A DNA stretch of 22,694 nt from Anaerolineae bacterium (GCA_016926595.1 JAFGOG010000474.1:1-22694), one strand, 5' to 3'; counted from the first letter of the stretch, positions 14,901 to 22,624 are shown. A program made the numbers and translations. Notes: a model not told the origin generated them from the letters alone.

Positions 14901-14923
14901 CTCACACCTTACGATAACCGGTC

Positions 14924-16288
14924 TCAACTTTTTATGTCTTCTTCTACCAGGCGAGCTATGATCTGTCCCAGCCGGACCGAATAGTTGGTGCCCCGATCCT
15001 CGGGGTAGATCTGGGTCGTGTTGGCCAGGTACAGATTGCGCAGGGGGGTGCGATAGTCGGGAATCGCCTTGGAATAGCCAAGCGGGACGATCGGCTGCGC
15101 GGCGGCCTCTCGAAAATGCCAACGCTCTTCCACCCAGTCGGGCGAGAAGCTGGGGTTGATCTTGAGCAAGTGGGGCAAATAGGCATCGAATAGCTCGTCC
15201 GGACTCATGTGGTAATAGGGGCTAGACTGATCGAGATAGTTCGAAATGTACAACACGCGCTTGCCGTTGTAGGTCTCGGGCGGGATATAGTTGGTCTGCT
15301 CGATCGTCGCGACGAAAGGGATCGAGCGATCGGCGATGTTCATCCAGTAGATACGCGACACGGGCTGTTTAAGCTTGAGGATGAACTGGACAGTGGCCAT
15401 GTATTTGGCCGCCTGCATTTTGGCTACGTACCAGTCGGGGAATTCATCGACCATGCGCAGGGCGGCAAAGGACGGGGCGGTGCACACGATCCGGTCAAAA
15501 GGCAGGTACCCCTGGTCGTTAGGAGCCAAGCCCTGAGCCCGGACCTTGGCCTCGTCCCGGACTTGCAGACCACACGCCGCGCCATCGGCGACGACGATGC
15601 GGCTGACCTCTGTCCCAGGCAATACCTGGCCGCCGTGCTTCAGGATCGCCTGGTGCAGGGCATCGATCAGCACCTGGAAGGAACCGCGCGGGTAACCAAG
15701 CACCTCCTTGGACAGCCCTTTGCGCGAACCCAGGCGCAGCACGCTCTTGTACCACAACCAGACCAGGGGGATATTCTCCGCCTCGGCGCCGAATTTGCCG
15801 CGGAAAAGCGGCCCCCACGCCTTTTCCCAGGCCTGCGGGCCGGCGTACTTTTTCAGCCAGTAGGCGGCGGTGATCTGTTCGTACTCGTCGACCTTGTTCC
15901 GGCGCGACTGCAAATAGTAGGTGGTCAGACCCAGACGGGCCCGATCGAGCAGCGGCAGGGGGGTGAAGCGCATGATATCCATCGGGCCGACCCAATCCCA
16001 AACCTTGCCGCCGTAGAAGAGGCCGGTCTTGGACGGGATCCACATCAGCCGGTCGCCCAGGCCGAGCTCGTCCATCAGGTCCACGATGTGTGTGTCGTTG
16101 GTAAACCAGTGGTGGTAGCCCCGCTCGAGACGGGTGCCTTCGATGGGAAAAGTGCTGGCCAGGCCTCCGAGATCGTCCATCTGCTCGAATAGAAAGGCCT
16201 GGAAACCCTTTTTGCCCAACTCGTAGGCGGCCGACAGGCCGGCAAAGCCGCCGCCGATGATCGCGATCCTGGGTCGCATGAGCATCAT
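14924..16288 (-). CDS. FAD-dependent amine-oxidase-like oxidoreductase
   Basis: A 454-residue flavoprotein of the amine oxidase/protoporphyrinogen oxidase-like group. An N-terminal Rossmann motif IAIIGGGFAGLSAAYEL (about 8-24) is followed by FLFEQMDDLGGLAST, which binds the FAD ribose and phosphate. The C-terminus has the second FAD contact (NLYLANTTQIYPEDRGTNYSVRLGQIIA). The middle part, with RGYHHWF and PLPLLDRARL, resembles proteins annotated as NAD(P)/FAD-dependent oxidoreductases near carotenoid or polysaccharide genes. The substrate is unknown. Its ATG overlaps the stop of the CxxC gene by four bases (ATGA), with a weak ribosome site, so it is probably translated by coupling. A second ATG directly follows the first. 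Confidence 0.85.
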   Translation of the reverse strand: MMLMRPRIAIIGGGFAGLSAAYELGKKGFQAFLFEQMDDLGGLASTFPIEGTRLERGYHHWFTNDTHIVDLMDELGLGDRLMWIPSKTGLFYGGKVWDWVGPMDIMRFTPLPLLDRARLGLTTYYLQSRRNKVDEYEQITAAYWLKKYAGPQAWEKAWGPLFRGKFGAEAENIPLVWLWYKSVLRLGSRKGLSKEVLGYPRGSFQVLIDALHQAILKHGGQVLPGTEVSRIVVADGAACGLQVRDEAKVRAQGLAPNDQGYLPFDRIVCTAPSFAALRMVDEFPDWYVAKMQAAKYMATVQFILKLKQPVSRIYWMNIADRSIPFVATIEQTNYIPPETYNGKRVLYISNYLDQSSPYYHMSPDELFDAYLPHLLKINPSFSPDWVEERWHFREAAAQPIVPLGYSKAIPDYRTPLRNLYLANTTQIYPEDRGTNYSVRLGQIIARLVEEDIKS

Positions 16289-16689
16289 TCCAGGTCAGAG
16301 TCGAACGATTCGGGCGTTGGCGTCAACCATTCCGCCAGATCGGCGGGGGGCGCGTCGGCGCGGCCTTCCAGATAGTCGAGGTAGCCTTTCATGTCGCGCT
16401 GCGCCCGGTCGTAGAGCTGCAGCAGCTCCTCGTCTGTCCCTTGATAGCGGGCGACGGCCTGCTGCGCGCACAGGTAACAGCCGCGCATGAAACGGTAGCT
16501 GCCTGAAAAGCAGGTTAGGCAGCCACCCAGGCGGATCATCATCAGGCAGAAGGCCAAGGCGTCGGCATCTGTCTCTTTCAGCGCCGATATGCGCTCGACC
16601 AGCGCCCGCCACTGATCGCCGCGTAGATCCTTCAACTCAGGGATCAACCGGGGTGGGAACAGCATTTCGGTCCTTATGTTCACTGTCAT
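16285..16689 (-). CDS. Small CxxC-pair protein, unknown function
   Basis: A 134-residue soluble protein. It has five cysteines in a short central region: C48, then C57-x2-C60 and C71-x2-C74 (Gly-Gly-Cys-Leu-Thr-Cys ... Arg-Gly-Cys-Tyr-Leu-Cys). This spacing suggests a bound metal or Fe-S cluster. The rest is helical and rich in acidic residues. The ATG at 16689 has AGGTG five nt upstream and lies 2 nt after the PHP gene stop; an ATG at 16665 with AAGGA is an alternative, and a GTG at 16695 is in frame. The end overlaps the FAD oxidoreductase start, so the two are translationally coupled and may be partners (inference). No family is recognised. Confidence 0.75.
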   Translation of the reverse strand: MTVNIRTEMLFPPRLIPELKDLRGDQWRALVERISALKETDADALAFCLMMIRLGGCLTCFSGSYRFMRGCYLCAQQAVARYQGTDEELLQLYDRAQRDMKGYLDYLEGRADAPPADLAEWLTPTPESFDSDLE

Positions 16690-16691
16690 GA

Positions 16692-17804
16692 TCACACCTG
16701 ACTCGAAGCAAAACTGGCCGGCCGCTCTGCCTGAAGGTCACCCGAGAGTCGCTCTGGCGGCGCGCCTCTATGGCCAGGCAGTACGCTTTTACGGTCAAGC
16801 CGGTGTCGCCGTTCCAGCCCCTCCCATACGATGTATGGCACTGCAACGCTCCCCAGTCCGTTGTCGGCGGCCCTGCCGTGGAAATCGCTGCCGCCGGTGA
16901 TCAGCAGCTCATAGCGGATGGCCAGCGTCAGCAGACGGCGGGTGACGCGGTGTGGATAGTGGGGATAGTAGGCCTCGACACCCATCAATCCGGCAGCCCA
17001 CAGGCGAGGAAGCCAGCGCTTCAGATCCAGGCCGGTCTTGGGCTCACCACCCCGAGTGTAGGTGTAGGGATGGGCCAGCACAGGAATACCCCCGCTTTGT
17101 CGTACCAACTGGATAGCGTCTTCGGGCGAGATCTTGTAGCGTTCGACATAAGCCGGGCAATCTCGGCCGATCCAAAGGCTGAACGCTTCGTCGAAGCTGC
17201 CAACGTGACCGGCTTCCACAAGGGCCCTGGCCACGTGCGCCCGGCCGACGGAGTGATCCTGGCCCGCATGGGCCAGGACCTGGTCCAAGGCCAAGGGCAG
17301 GCCCATCTGGGCCAGGCGGGCCAGCATCTGCTCGGCCCGTTCTCGGCGCCTCTCTCGGGTGTGGACCAGCAGCGCCTGGAGGTCGGCATTGTCGAGATCG
17401 ACAAAGTAGCCCAACAAATGGATCTCTTCCCGGCCGCTGAGGGTGCTGATCTCGACCCCTGGTACGACGGCAATCTGGCTTGGCAAAGGGATTGCCGTCC
17501 CGGCAATCGCACCGCTGTTGCAGCGGCGGGCCGCCTCGAGGGCCGCAGGAACCCCTGCCGTGGTATCGTGATCGGTGATGGCCAGCACTTCAATGCCGAG
17601 GCTGGCCGCGCGGGCTACCAGATCTTCCGGGCTGAGGTGACCATCGGATGCCGTAGTATGGCAGTGCAGATCAATCCGGCTCTGGATCGTATCAGCTCTC
17701 CTACTCCGCCTTGGCCCCGGCCTGAAGGACCGGGGTGGCCGCGGCCGGCTGAGCCGCCTTTTTGGCCTCCTCTTTTGCCCGGCGGGCGGCCTCTTCGGCG
17801 GCAT
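16692..17804 (-). CDS. PHP-domain phosphoesterase (RNase AM/TrpH-like)
   Basis: A metal-dependent phosphoesterase of the PHP superfamily, closest to the YciV/TrpH group (nucleotide or short-RNA phosphatases). Metal-ligand motifs: Asp-Leu-His47-Cys-His49-Thr-Thr-Ala-Ser-Asp-Gly, Ile-Thr-Asp-His-Asp-Thr-Thr, Pro-Gly-Val-Glu-Ile-Ser, Val-Leu-Ala-His-Pro and Gly-Gly-Ser-Asp-Phe-His-Gly. The only canonical start in frame is the ATG at 17804, which lies 104 nt inside nuoI and adds an Arg/Pro-rich 43-residue N-terminus unlike the family. Homologues normally begin a few residues before the DLHCH motif. A non-canonical ATC at 17687, ten nt after AGGAG, is another possibility. An extra 18 residues at about 95-112 coincide with a palindromic DNA element. 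Function is confident, start is not. Confidence 0.88.
   Translation of the reverse strand: MPPKRPPAGQKRRPKRRLSRPRPPRSFRPGPRRSRRADTIQSRIDLHCHTTASDGHLSPEDLVARAASLGIEVLAITDHDTTAGVPAALEAARRCNSGAIAGTAIPLPSQIAVVPGVEISTLSGREEIHLLGYFVDLDNADLQALLVHTRERRRERAEQMLARLAQMGLPLALDQVLAHAGQDHSVGRAHVARALVEAGHVGSFDEAFSLWIGRDCPAYVERYKISPEDAIQLVRQSGGIPVLAHPYTYTRGGEPKTGLDLKRWLPRLWAAGLMGVEAYYPHYPHRVTRRLLTLAIRYELLITGGSDFHGRAADNGLGSVAVPYIVWEGLERRHRLDRKSVLPGHRGAPPERLSGDLQAERPASFASSQV
17468..17522. repeat. Palindromic element in frame inside PHP gene
   Basis: CGGCAATC (17468-17475), GATTGCCG (17490-17497), TCC, and CGGCAATC (17501-17508) form nested inverted repeats. The segment 17469-17522 encodes residues 95-112, a stretch that PHP homologues normally lack between the Ala-Ala-Arg helix and Val-Val-Pro-Gly-Val-Glu. 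It reads as a 54-nt in-frame insertion. Confidence 0.6.
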
Positions 17805-18327
17805 AATCGGTGGGGTGCAGCTTGGCGTAGTAGTCGATCGGGACCGCCAGCTTGTCGATGTCGTACAGGAAATCCCCCCGGTCGGCCGACGCGATCTCGT
17901 ACTGCTGGTTCATCTTGATGGCGTCAAAGGGGCAGTACTCGGCGCAGCTCCCACAGCCCATGCATACCGTGGCATCGATCCAGAAGCTGGCTGGCCGGGC
18001 CTTGGGCCGGCCCTTGTCGTCGGTGGCCCGCGTGATCCAGATACACTGCGGCGGGCACACCCTGGCGCAGATGCCGCAGGCGGTACAGCGCAGGTTGTCG
18101 GGCGTGCCCTCGTAGATCAGCATCGGGATGAAGCGAAAGTTCTCTGGCACATGGCGCTTTTGCTCTGGATACTGGACGGTGTAGAGCCCCTTGTGGTCAA
18201 CGCGCTGGTGTTTTTCCAGCCACTCGGGGTCGTAGCGCTTTTGCCACGGCTTGCGGTCATGGACGTACGATTCGATAAAGTGACGGATGGTGACCCCCAT
18301 CCCTTTCAAGAGCCCTAGTCCGAACAT
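17701..18327 (-). CDS. nuoI: NADH-quinone oxidoreductase subunit I
   Basis: The two-[4Fe-4S] ferredoxin-like subunit of complex I that passes electrons to cluster N2 in NuoB. The 208-residue product carries both cluster motifs: C81-x2-C84-x2-C87-x3-C91-Pro and C122-x2-C125-x2-C128-x3-C132-Pro. The N-terminal amphipathic helix (MFGLGLLKGMGVTIRHFIESY) that lies on the membrane arm is present. The C-terminus has an unusual Ala/Lys/Glu-rich extension of about 40 residues. The ATG overlaps the nuoCD stop by one base (TAATG). The last 104 nt lie under the only canonical start of the PHP gene. nuoH, usually beside nuoI, is absent here. Confidence 0.95.
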   Translation of the reverse strand: MFGLGLLKGMGVTIRHFIESYVHDRKPWQKRYDPEWLEKHQRVDHKGLYTVQYPEQKRHVPENFRFIPMLIYEGTPDNLRCTACGICARVCPPQCIWITRATDDKGRPKARPASFWIDATVCMGCGSCAEYCPFDAIKMNQQYEIASADRGDFLYDIDKLAVPIDYYAKLHPTDYAAEEAARRAKEEAKKAAQPAAATPVLQAGAKAE

Positions 18328-20060
18328 TAGCGGTCTACCTCTCCCAGGGTGATGTCAATGGTACCCAAGAGCACGATGGCATCGGCGACCAGGTGGCCAA
18401 CTGCCATCGTCTCAAAGGCTCCCAAGTTGACAAAGGACGCGGTGCGCACGTGATAGCGATAGGGATTGATCCCACCGTCGCTGACCAGGTAAAAACCCAG
18501 CTCACCTTTGGGGTGTTCCACCCGGCTGTACAGCTCGCCAGCCGGCACCTTCGGGTTCCAGACTTTCTTTTCAGGCCGGACTGGACCATGGGTGGGGATG
18601 CGATCCAGGGCCTGTTTCAGGATCTTGACGCTCTCGCGGGCCTCGTCGATCCGCTGCACGTACCGGTCGTACATGTCACCCGTCTGGTGGGTCGGCACGT
18701 TGAAATCAAAGGTGTCATAGATGGAGTAAGGTTCTACCTTGCGGATGTCATAGTCCAGCCCGGCGGAGCGGACCATCGGCCCGGTGACGCCGAGGTTGAC
18801 CATCTCCTGCCACGGCAGAGCGCCGACACCCTGGCAGCGGGCCATCAGGATCTCGTTCTCGGTGAGCAACTGCTCGAACTGATCCAGGATGCGCTCCAGC
18901 CGGTTGAACACCAGGTCACGGCACTCTTCGAGCCAGCCGGCGGGCAGGTCACGAGCCACGCCGCCGAAGCGGCAATAGTTGCACATCATCCGCGAACCGG
19001 AAGCCGCCTCGAACAGGTTGATGATCAACTCGCGCTCTTCAAAGGCGTACAGGAAGGGGGTGAACATGGCACCCATGTCGTTGAGCATAAAACCGGTGGC
19101 CGCCAAGTGGTTCACCACCCTGGTCAGCTCGCCCATGATGACGCGGATATACTCGGCCCGCTCCGGCACTTCAAGGCCCATCATCTTTTCCACGGCCAAC
19201 GCGTAGCCAAAGTTGTTATACATCGAGGTGATATAGTCGAGACGGTCGGTGTAGGGCATGTTGCTCGACCACAGGTTCCGCTCGCCGATCTTTTCGTGGT
19301 TGCGGTGGAGGTAGCCGATGACCGGCAGCAGGCTGGTGATCGTCTCGCCCTGCAGCCCCAGCCTCATGCGGAACACGCCGTGGGTGCTGGGATGCTGGGG
19401 ACCGATGTTGACAAAGATCTGATCGGTCTCGATCCCGCCCAGATCGATCTTGCCGTCGGGCAGGACGTCGAACTCGGGCAATTGCTCGTAGCCGTCAGGA
19501 TCGAAATCGGCGGGATACTGGACGTTGCTCCGATAACGGACCCGATCCTCAGCCTTGATCCTGGACCGGTCGGCGTCGGGCCAACGGCTGGAGAAGGGCT
19601 TGTGCTCCTGCTCATAGTAGGGCTCAAGCCAGTCCTTGCGCAGGGGATGGCCCTCGAACCCCTCCCACAGCAGGATCCGCTTGAGGTAGGGATGGCCTTC
19701 AAAGCGGATGCCGAACATGTCCCACACCTCGCGCTCCTGGACGTTGGCGCCCCGCCAGATGGAGGTCAGCGACGGGACACGTGGGTCAGATCGATCGGGG
19801 ATCCGCACCTTGAAGGGGATGCCCGGCCCACGCAGGTCGGGCCGGGTAGCATGGAGGTTGTAGACGACTTCCATGCGGTCAGCATAGTCGGCAGCCGACA
19901 GGTGGGTGAGATAGTCGTAACCCATATCGCGCAGGCAGCCGGCTACGGCCAGGAGATGGTCGGGCGGCACCACCAGCCAGCCGCCGTCGTGGCTCACTGC
20001 CGAACCAGGCAACGCCTCGCTCAACTGGGCCCGTAATGCTTCCAAATCCAAACTCGCCAT
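18327..20060 (-). CDS. nuoCD: NADH-quinone oxidoreductase subunit C/D fusion
   Basis: Fusion of the 30-kDa (NuoC) and 49-kDa (NuoD) peripheral subunits of complex I, 577 residues. The NuoC part (about 1-165) ends in the family signature EREVWDMFGIRFEGHPYLKRIL. The NuoD part (about 210-577) opens with NIGPQHPSTHGVFR and ends in ITLGEVDR, and includes the quinone-site region. Similar NuoCD fusions occur in E. coli. The ATG at 20060 is chosen because GGAG lies six nt upstream; upstream in-frame ATGs at 20072 and 20099 are less well placed. It follows nuoB after a 132-nt gap holding a dispersed repeat, so its translation does not depend on coupling. The leader is related to that of the dcyD-like gene. 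Confidence 0.95.
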   Translation of the reverse strand: MASLDLEALRAQLSEALPGSAVSHDGGWLVVPPDHLLAVAGCLRDMGYDYLTHLSAADYADRMEVVYNLHATRPDLRGPGIPFKVRIPDRSDPRVPSLTSIWRGANVQEREVWDMFGIRFEGHPYLKRILLWEGFEGHPLRKDWLEPYYEQEHKPFSSRWPDADRSRIKAEDRVRYRSNVQYPADFDPDGYEQLPEFDVLPDGKIDLGGIETDQIFVNIGPQHPSTHGVFRMRLGLQGETITSLLPVIGYLHRNHEKIGERNLWSSNMPYTDRLDYITSMYNNFGYALAVEKMMGLEVPERAEYIRVIMGELTRVVNHLAATGFMLNDMGAMFTPFLYAFEERELIINLFEAASGSRMMCNYCRFGGVARDLPAGWLEECRDLVFNRLERILDQFEQLLTENEILMARCQGVGALPWQEMVNLGVTGPMVRSAGLDYDIRKVEPYSIYDTFDFNVPTHQTGDMYDRYVQRIDEARESVKILKQALDRIPTHGPVRPEKKVWNPKVPAGELYSRVEHPKGELGFYLVSDGGINPYRYHVRTASFVNLGAFETMAVGHLVADAIVLLGTIDITLGEVDR

Positions 20061-20104
20061 GCTCTTCTCCATTGAAAACAATCTAGCCACTAAGGACACG
20101 AAGG
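20061..20104 (-). repeat. Leader repeat shared with dcyD-like gene
   Basis: In the gene direction the units CCTTCGTGT and CCTTAGTGG are followed by CTAGAT and the ribosome-binding region, ending at the nuoCD start. The 44 nt match 5442-5485 at 32 positions without gaps, at the same distance from the start codon. The remainder of the gap to nuoB (20105-20192) shows no gene. Confidence 0.65.
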
Positions 20105-20192
20105 ATATGAAAGTGACTGGATGGTATTGTCATCCCTCGTGGCGCCCTCAGGGGCGTGTAGAATCGTCAAAAACAGGCAGCCATCGCCTGCA

Positions 20193-20843
20193 TCATTCTG
20201 TCGCCTCAACGGGCTCCTCAACGGCGGTCTCAGGGTCAAGAGCCGCAATGCCGCGGGCTGCGGCGCTGATCTCTGGGATCCGGCGGACGTCGATGATGTC
20301 GGGTCCCAGGATCGGGACGGGCACCTCGGGTAGCGGCTCTTTGCGGAACCAAGGAACAGTCTTGATATTTTCGTTCTGGATCTTTTTGTGAAGGGCCATA
20401 AAGCCGTTGATCACCGCTTCGGGCGTGGGCGGGCAGCCGGCGATATAGACATCCACCGGCAAGAAGGTGTCGATGCCCGAGACGACGTTGTAGCCCTCTT
20501 TGAATGGCCCGCCGCCGTTGGCGCAAGCACCCATCGACACGACATACTTGGGCTCGCCCATCTGGTTGTAGAGGCGAACGATTTGGGGAACCATCTTTTT
20601 GGTGACAGTGCCAGAGATGACGATCAGATCAGCCTGGCGGGGTGAGGCGCGGGCCAAGTCCATGCCGAACCGACCAAAGTCGAACCGGCCCGCGGCAGCG
20701 GCCATGAACTCGATGGCGCAGCAGGCCAGGCCGAACGACAGCGGCCACAGGGAGTATTTCTTGCCCCAGCCATAGACCTGGCTAAGCTTGGTGATAAAGA
20801 CATTGCTTTTCAGTTCGTCGGGCACGACGGCCTCTTCGCTCAT
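20193..20843 (-). CDS. nuoB: NADH-quinone oxidoreductase subunit B
   Basis: The complex I subunit that carries [4Fe-4S] cluster N2, which reduces quinone together with NuoD. The 216-residue product has the tandem cysteines C41-C42 (Gly-Leu-Ala-Cys-Cys-Ala-Ile-Glu), C107 in Gly-Ala-Cys-Ala-Asn-Gly-Gly-Gly and C137 in Ala-Gly-Cys-Pro-Pro-Thr-Pro-Glu, the full ligand set. The C-terminus is extended by about 40 residues, acidic and probably flexible. It is the first gene after the promoter at 20883-20911; nuoA, which usually precedes nuoB, is not there. The region immediately upstream is a divergent promoter gap leading to a SufR-like regulator. Confidence 0.95.
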   Translation of the reverse strand: MSEEAVVPDELKSNVFITKLSQVYGWGKKYSLWPLSFGLACCAIEFMAAAAGRFDFGRFGMDLARASPRQADLIVISGTVTKKMVPQIVRLYNQMGEPKYVVSMGACANGGGPFKEGYNVVSGIDTFLPVDVYIAGCPPTPEAVINGFMALHKKIQNENIKTVPWFRKEPLPEVPVPILGPDIIDVRRIPEISAAARGIAALDPETAVEEPVEATE

Positions 20844-20882
20844 GCTCCATTTCCCTTCGGCGTGTTGTGGATAGCGTTCCCC

Positions 20883-20911
20883 ATTATAACCGCTTGTGTC
20901 CGTTTTGTCAA
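20883..20911 (-). promoter_or_regulatory. Consensus promoter of nuoB operon
   Basis: On the minus strand TTGACA (20911-20906) and TATAAT (20888-20883) with a 17-nt spacer, a full consensus match, about 40 nt before the nuoB ATG. A small TCAA-CAA-TTGA inverted repeat sits at its -35 edge (20908-20918). A promoter this strong would suit regulation by repression. Confidence 0.85.
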
Positions 20912-20952
20912 CAATTGAGGTGATTTAACCCCAGGCGATAAGAATGATAAAA

Positions 20953-20981
20953 TTGACATTTTTACACTGTTATGCTAGAAT
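20953..20981 (+). promoter_or_regulatory. Promoter of SufR-like regulator gene
   Basis: TTGACA (20953-20958) and TAGAAT (20976-20981), 17 nt apart. Transcription would begin near 20988, which excludes the in-frame ATG at 20972 and supports the start at 21065. It is divergent from the nuoB promoter, with 41 nt between the two -35 boxes. Confidence 0.8.
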
Positions 20982-21064
20982 TGCCATCAGCAGCCGGTTA
21001 TCGGCCCGGCGGGTTTCGTGGGCAACCGGCAGTTGGCACCTGGAAGCTGAAAGAGGTAAAGGGT

Positions 21065-21691
21065 ATGCAGAGCACACGGCAGGAGATCCTGGAGATCCTA
21101 AAGGTCGAACGAACGGCCACGGTCGAGGACCTGGCCAGCCGGCTGGAGCTGACGCCGATGACGATCCGGCACCACCTGAACGTGCTACAGGCACAGAACA
21201 TGGTCGCGGCGACCAAGGTACGCCGCTCGCAGAAGGTGGGACGACCACGGTTGATCTATACACTGACCGAAGCAGCGGACCAGCTTTTCCCCCAAAGCTA
21301 TGGCGAATTGGCCCGGCGGATAGTGACCGAGCTGAAAGAAACGGTAGGCAAAGAGGAGACGCGGGCACTGTTCCGGCGCATCGCCAGCCGCCTGGCAAAG
21401 CAGGCGCCGCCGCCGACGCTGGGCCAAAGCTTTGAGGACAGGTTAAACCAGGTAGGCCGCTTCCTGGACAGCCAGGGGCTGATCACCCATTGGAAAAAAA
21501 CCGACCAGGGGTACGTCTTTGTCAACGTCAACTGTCCATATCGCCGGGTGGCCCAGGAACACGCCGAGACGTGTGAGCTGGACATTGCGCTGATCACCGA
21601 GCTGCTAGGGGTCGTACCGAAGCAACTGAGCAGCCTGCGGCAGGAGGGGTTTGCGTGCAGCTATCTGCTGGAGGCGCCGGAGAAGGAATAA
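21065..21691 (+). CDS. SufR-like winged-helix regulator, probable Fe-S sensor
   Basis: A 208-residue transcription factor with an N-terminal winged helix of the DeoR/ArsR type (about 4-70: RQEILEILK, TVEDLASRLELTPMTIRHHLNVL, then the wing GRPRLIYTLTEA). The middle has PQSYGELARRI, as in SufR and relatives. The C-terminus carries C157-x12-C170 (Asn-Cys-Pro-Tyr...Glu-Thr-Cys) and C198 in Phe-Ala-Cys-Ser-Tyr. SufR proteins ligate a [4Fe-4S] cluster in this region with up to four cysteines; only three are found here, so cluster binding is likely but not proven. His166 might serve as a ligand. The ATG at 21065 follows an AGAGG/AAAGGG purine stretch and the promoter at 20953-20981. Divergence from nuoB suggests nuo and itself as targets. 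Confidence 0.82.
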   Translation: MQSTRQEILEILKVERTATVEDLASRLELTPMTIRHHLNVLQAQNMVAATKVRRSQKVGRPRLIYTLTEAADQLFPQSYGELARRIVTELKETVGKEETRALFRRIASRLAKQAPPPTLGQSFEDRLNQVGRFLDSQGLITHWKKTDQGYVFVNVNCPYRRVAQEHAETCELDIALITELLGVVPKQLSSLRQEGFACSYLLEAPEKE

Positions 21692-21718
21692 CCCCCGAAG
21701 GCAACAAGGGAGGAGAGC

Positions 21719-22624
21719 ATGGCAAGCTGGCAGGGACGTGTCTTGAAGACTGTATTAAAGATCCAGAGGCGCTTGTCGCAGCGGTCCGGCGCTCGTGACG
21801 TGGCAGAGCACAGAGCAAGCATCGAGAAGCTGTGCCGGTTTTTCAAGCCGATCGGCCCCATCCGCTGCGAACCGGTCGAGGCCAATGGGGTACCGGCCGA
21901 GTGGGTGATCCCGGAAGTTGTACAGTCCTCGCGGGCCATCCTCTTTATCCACGGCGGATCGTTCGTCGCCGGCTCGATCGCCAGCCATCGAACGCTGGCC
22001 GGCAATGTGGCTATCGCCTCCAAAACGCGCGCGCTCCTTCTCGACTACCGTCTCGCTCCAGAGCACCCATTCCCAGCCGCCGTCGAAGATGTGGTGGCTG
22101 CCTATGAGTGGCTGCTCAGCCAGGGGTTGGCGCCAAGCCAGGTGGTGGCAGCAGGCGACTCGGCAGGCGGGAATCTGGCGCTGGCCCTGCTCATCTACCT
22201 GCGCGACCGGCAGCAGCCGATGCCGGCAGGCGGAGTGGGCCTGTGTCCCGCTCCCGATCTCAGCTTTTCGGGCGAGTCGGTGGCGGTGAACCTGAAGAAG
22301 GACATCATGCTCGACGTGGGTGAAGAGCGCACCTATATCGACGCTTATCTGAATGGAGTCGATCCGCGCACGCCATTGGCATCGCCGATCTATGCCGATC
22401 TGCGAGGACTGCCGCCGCTGCTGATGCAGGTGGGCTCGGATGAGATCCTCCTGCCGGACGTGGAGCGGTTCGCAGAAAAGGCCAGGGCGGCGGGCGTCGA
22501 GGCGACGCTGGAGGTGTGGCCAGAGATGCAGCACGACTGGCAGATGGCCGCGAAGCTGCTGCCGGAGGGCAGGCAGGCGATCGAGCACGCGGGCGCGTTC
22601 GTGGAACGCGTGCTGTCGGGGTGA
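21719..22624 (+). CDS. HSL-family alpha/beta hydrolase (esterase)
   Basis: A 301-residue cytoplasmic esterase of the hormone-sensitive lipase group. It has the oxyanion-hole motif His78-Gly-Gly-Ser (the third Gly of the usual HGGG is Ser), the Asp-Tyr-Arg-Leu-Ala-Pro-Glu-His-Pro-Phe-Pro-Ala block, nucleophile Ser148 in Gly-Asp-Ser-Ala-Gly-Gly-Asn, Asp241 in Gly-Ser-Asp-Glu-Ile-Leu, and His272 in Met-Gln-His-Asp. The catalytic triad is therefore intact. It probably cleaves short-chain esters; the natural substrate is unknown. The ATG has a strong GGGAGGAG site and lies 27 nt after the regulator gene, so the two are probably cotranscribed. The 70 nt after its stop show no gene. Confidence 0.92.
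   Translation: MASWQGRVLKTVLKIQRRLSQRSGARDVAEHRASIEKLCRFFKPIGPIRCEPVEANGVPAEWVIPEVVQSSRAILFIHGGSFVAGSIASHRTLAGNVAIASKTRALLLDYRLAPEHPFPAAVEDVVAAYEWLLSQGLAPSQVVAAGDSAGGNLALALLIYLRDRQQPMPAGGVGLCPAPDLSFSGESVAVNLKKDIMLDVGEERTYIDAYLNGVDPRTPLASPIYADLRGLPPLLMQVGSDEILLPDVERFAEKARAAGVEATLEVWPEMQHDWQMAAKLLPEGRQAIEHAGAFVERVLSG

Noticed and set aside
15209..16192. Antisense frame over the FAD oxidoreductase
   Set aside because: The sense strand encodes a full flavoprotein with FAD motifs; the antisense product has no recognisable features.
18393..20036. Long open frame of over 500 codons antisense to nuoCD
   Set aside because: It lies entirely opposite a clear NuoCD gene; in GC-rich DNA the reverse frame of a real gene often stays open. 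The product resembles no family.
20972..21064. Upstream ATG at 20972 as start of the SufR-like regulator
   Set aside because: It lies inside the spacer and -10 region of the promoter, before the expected transcription start, and the added residues do not look like the family.
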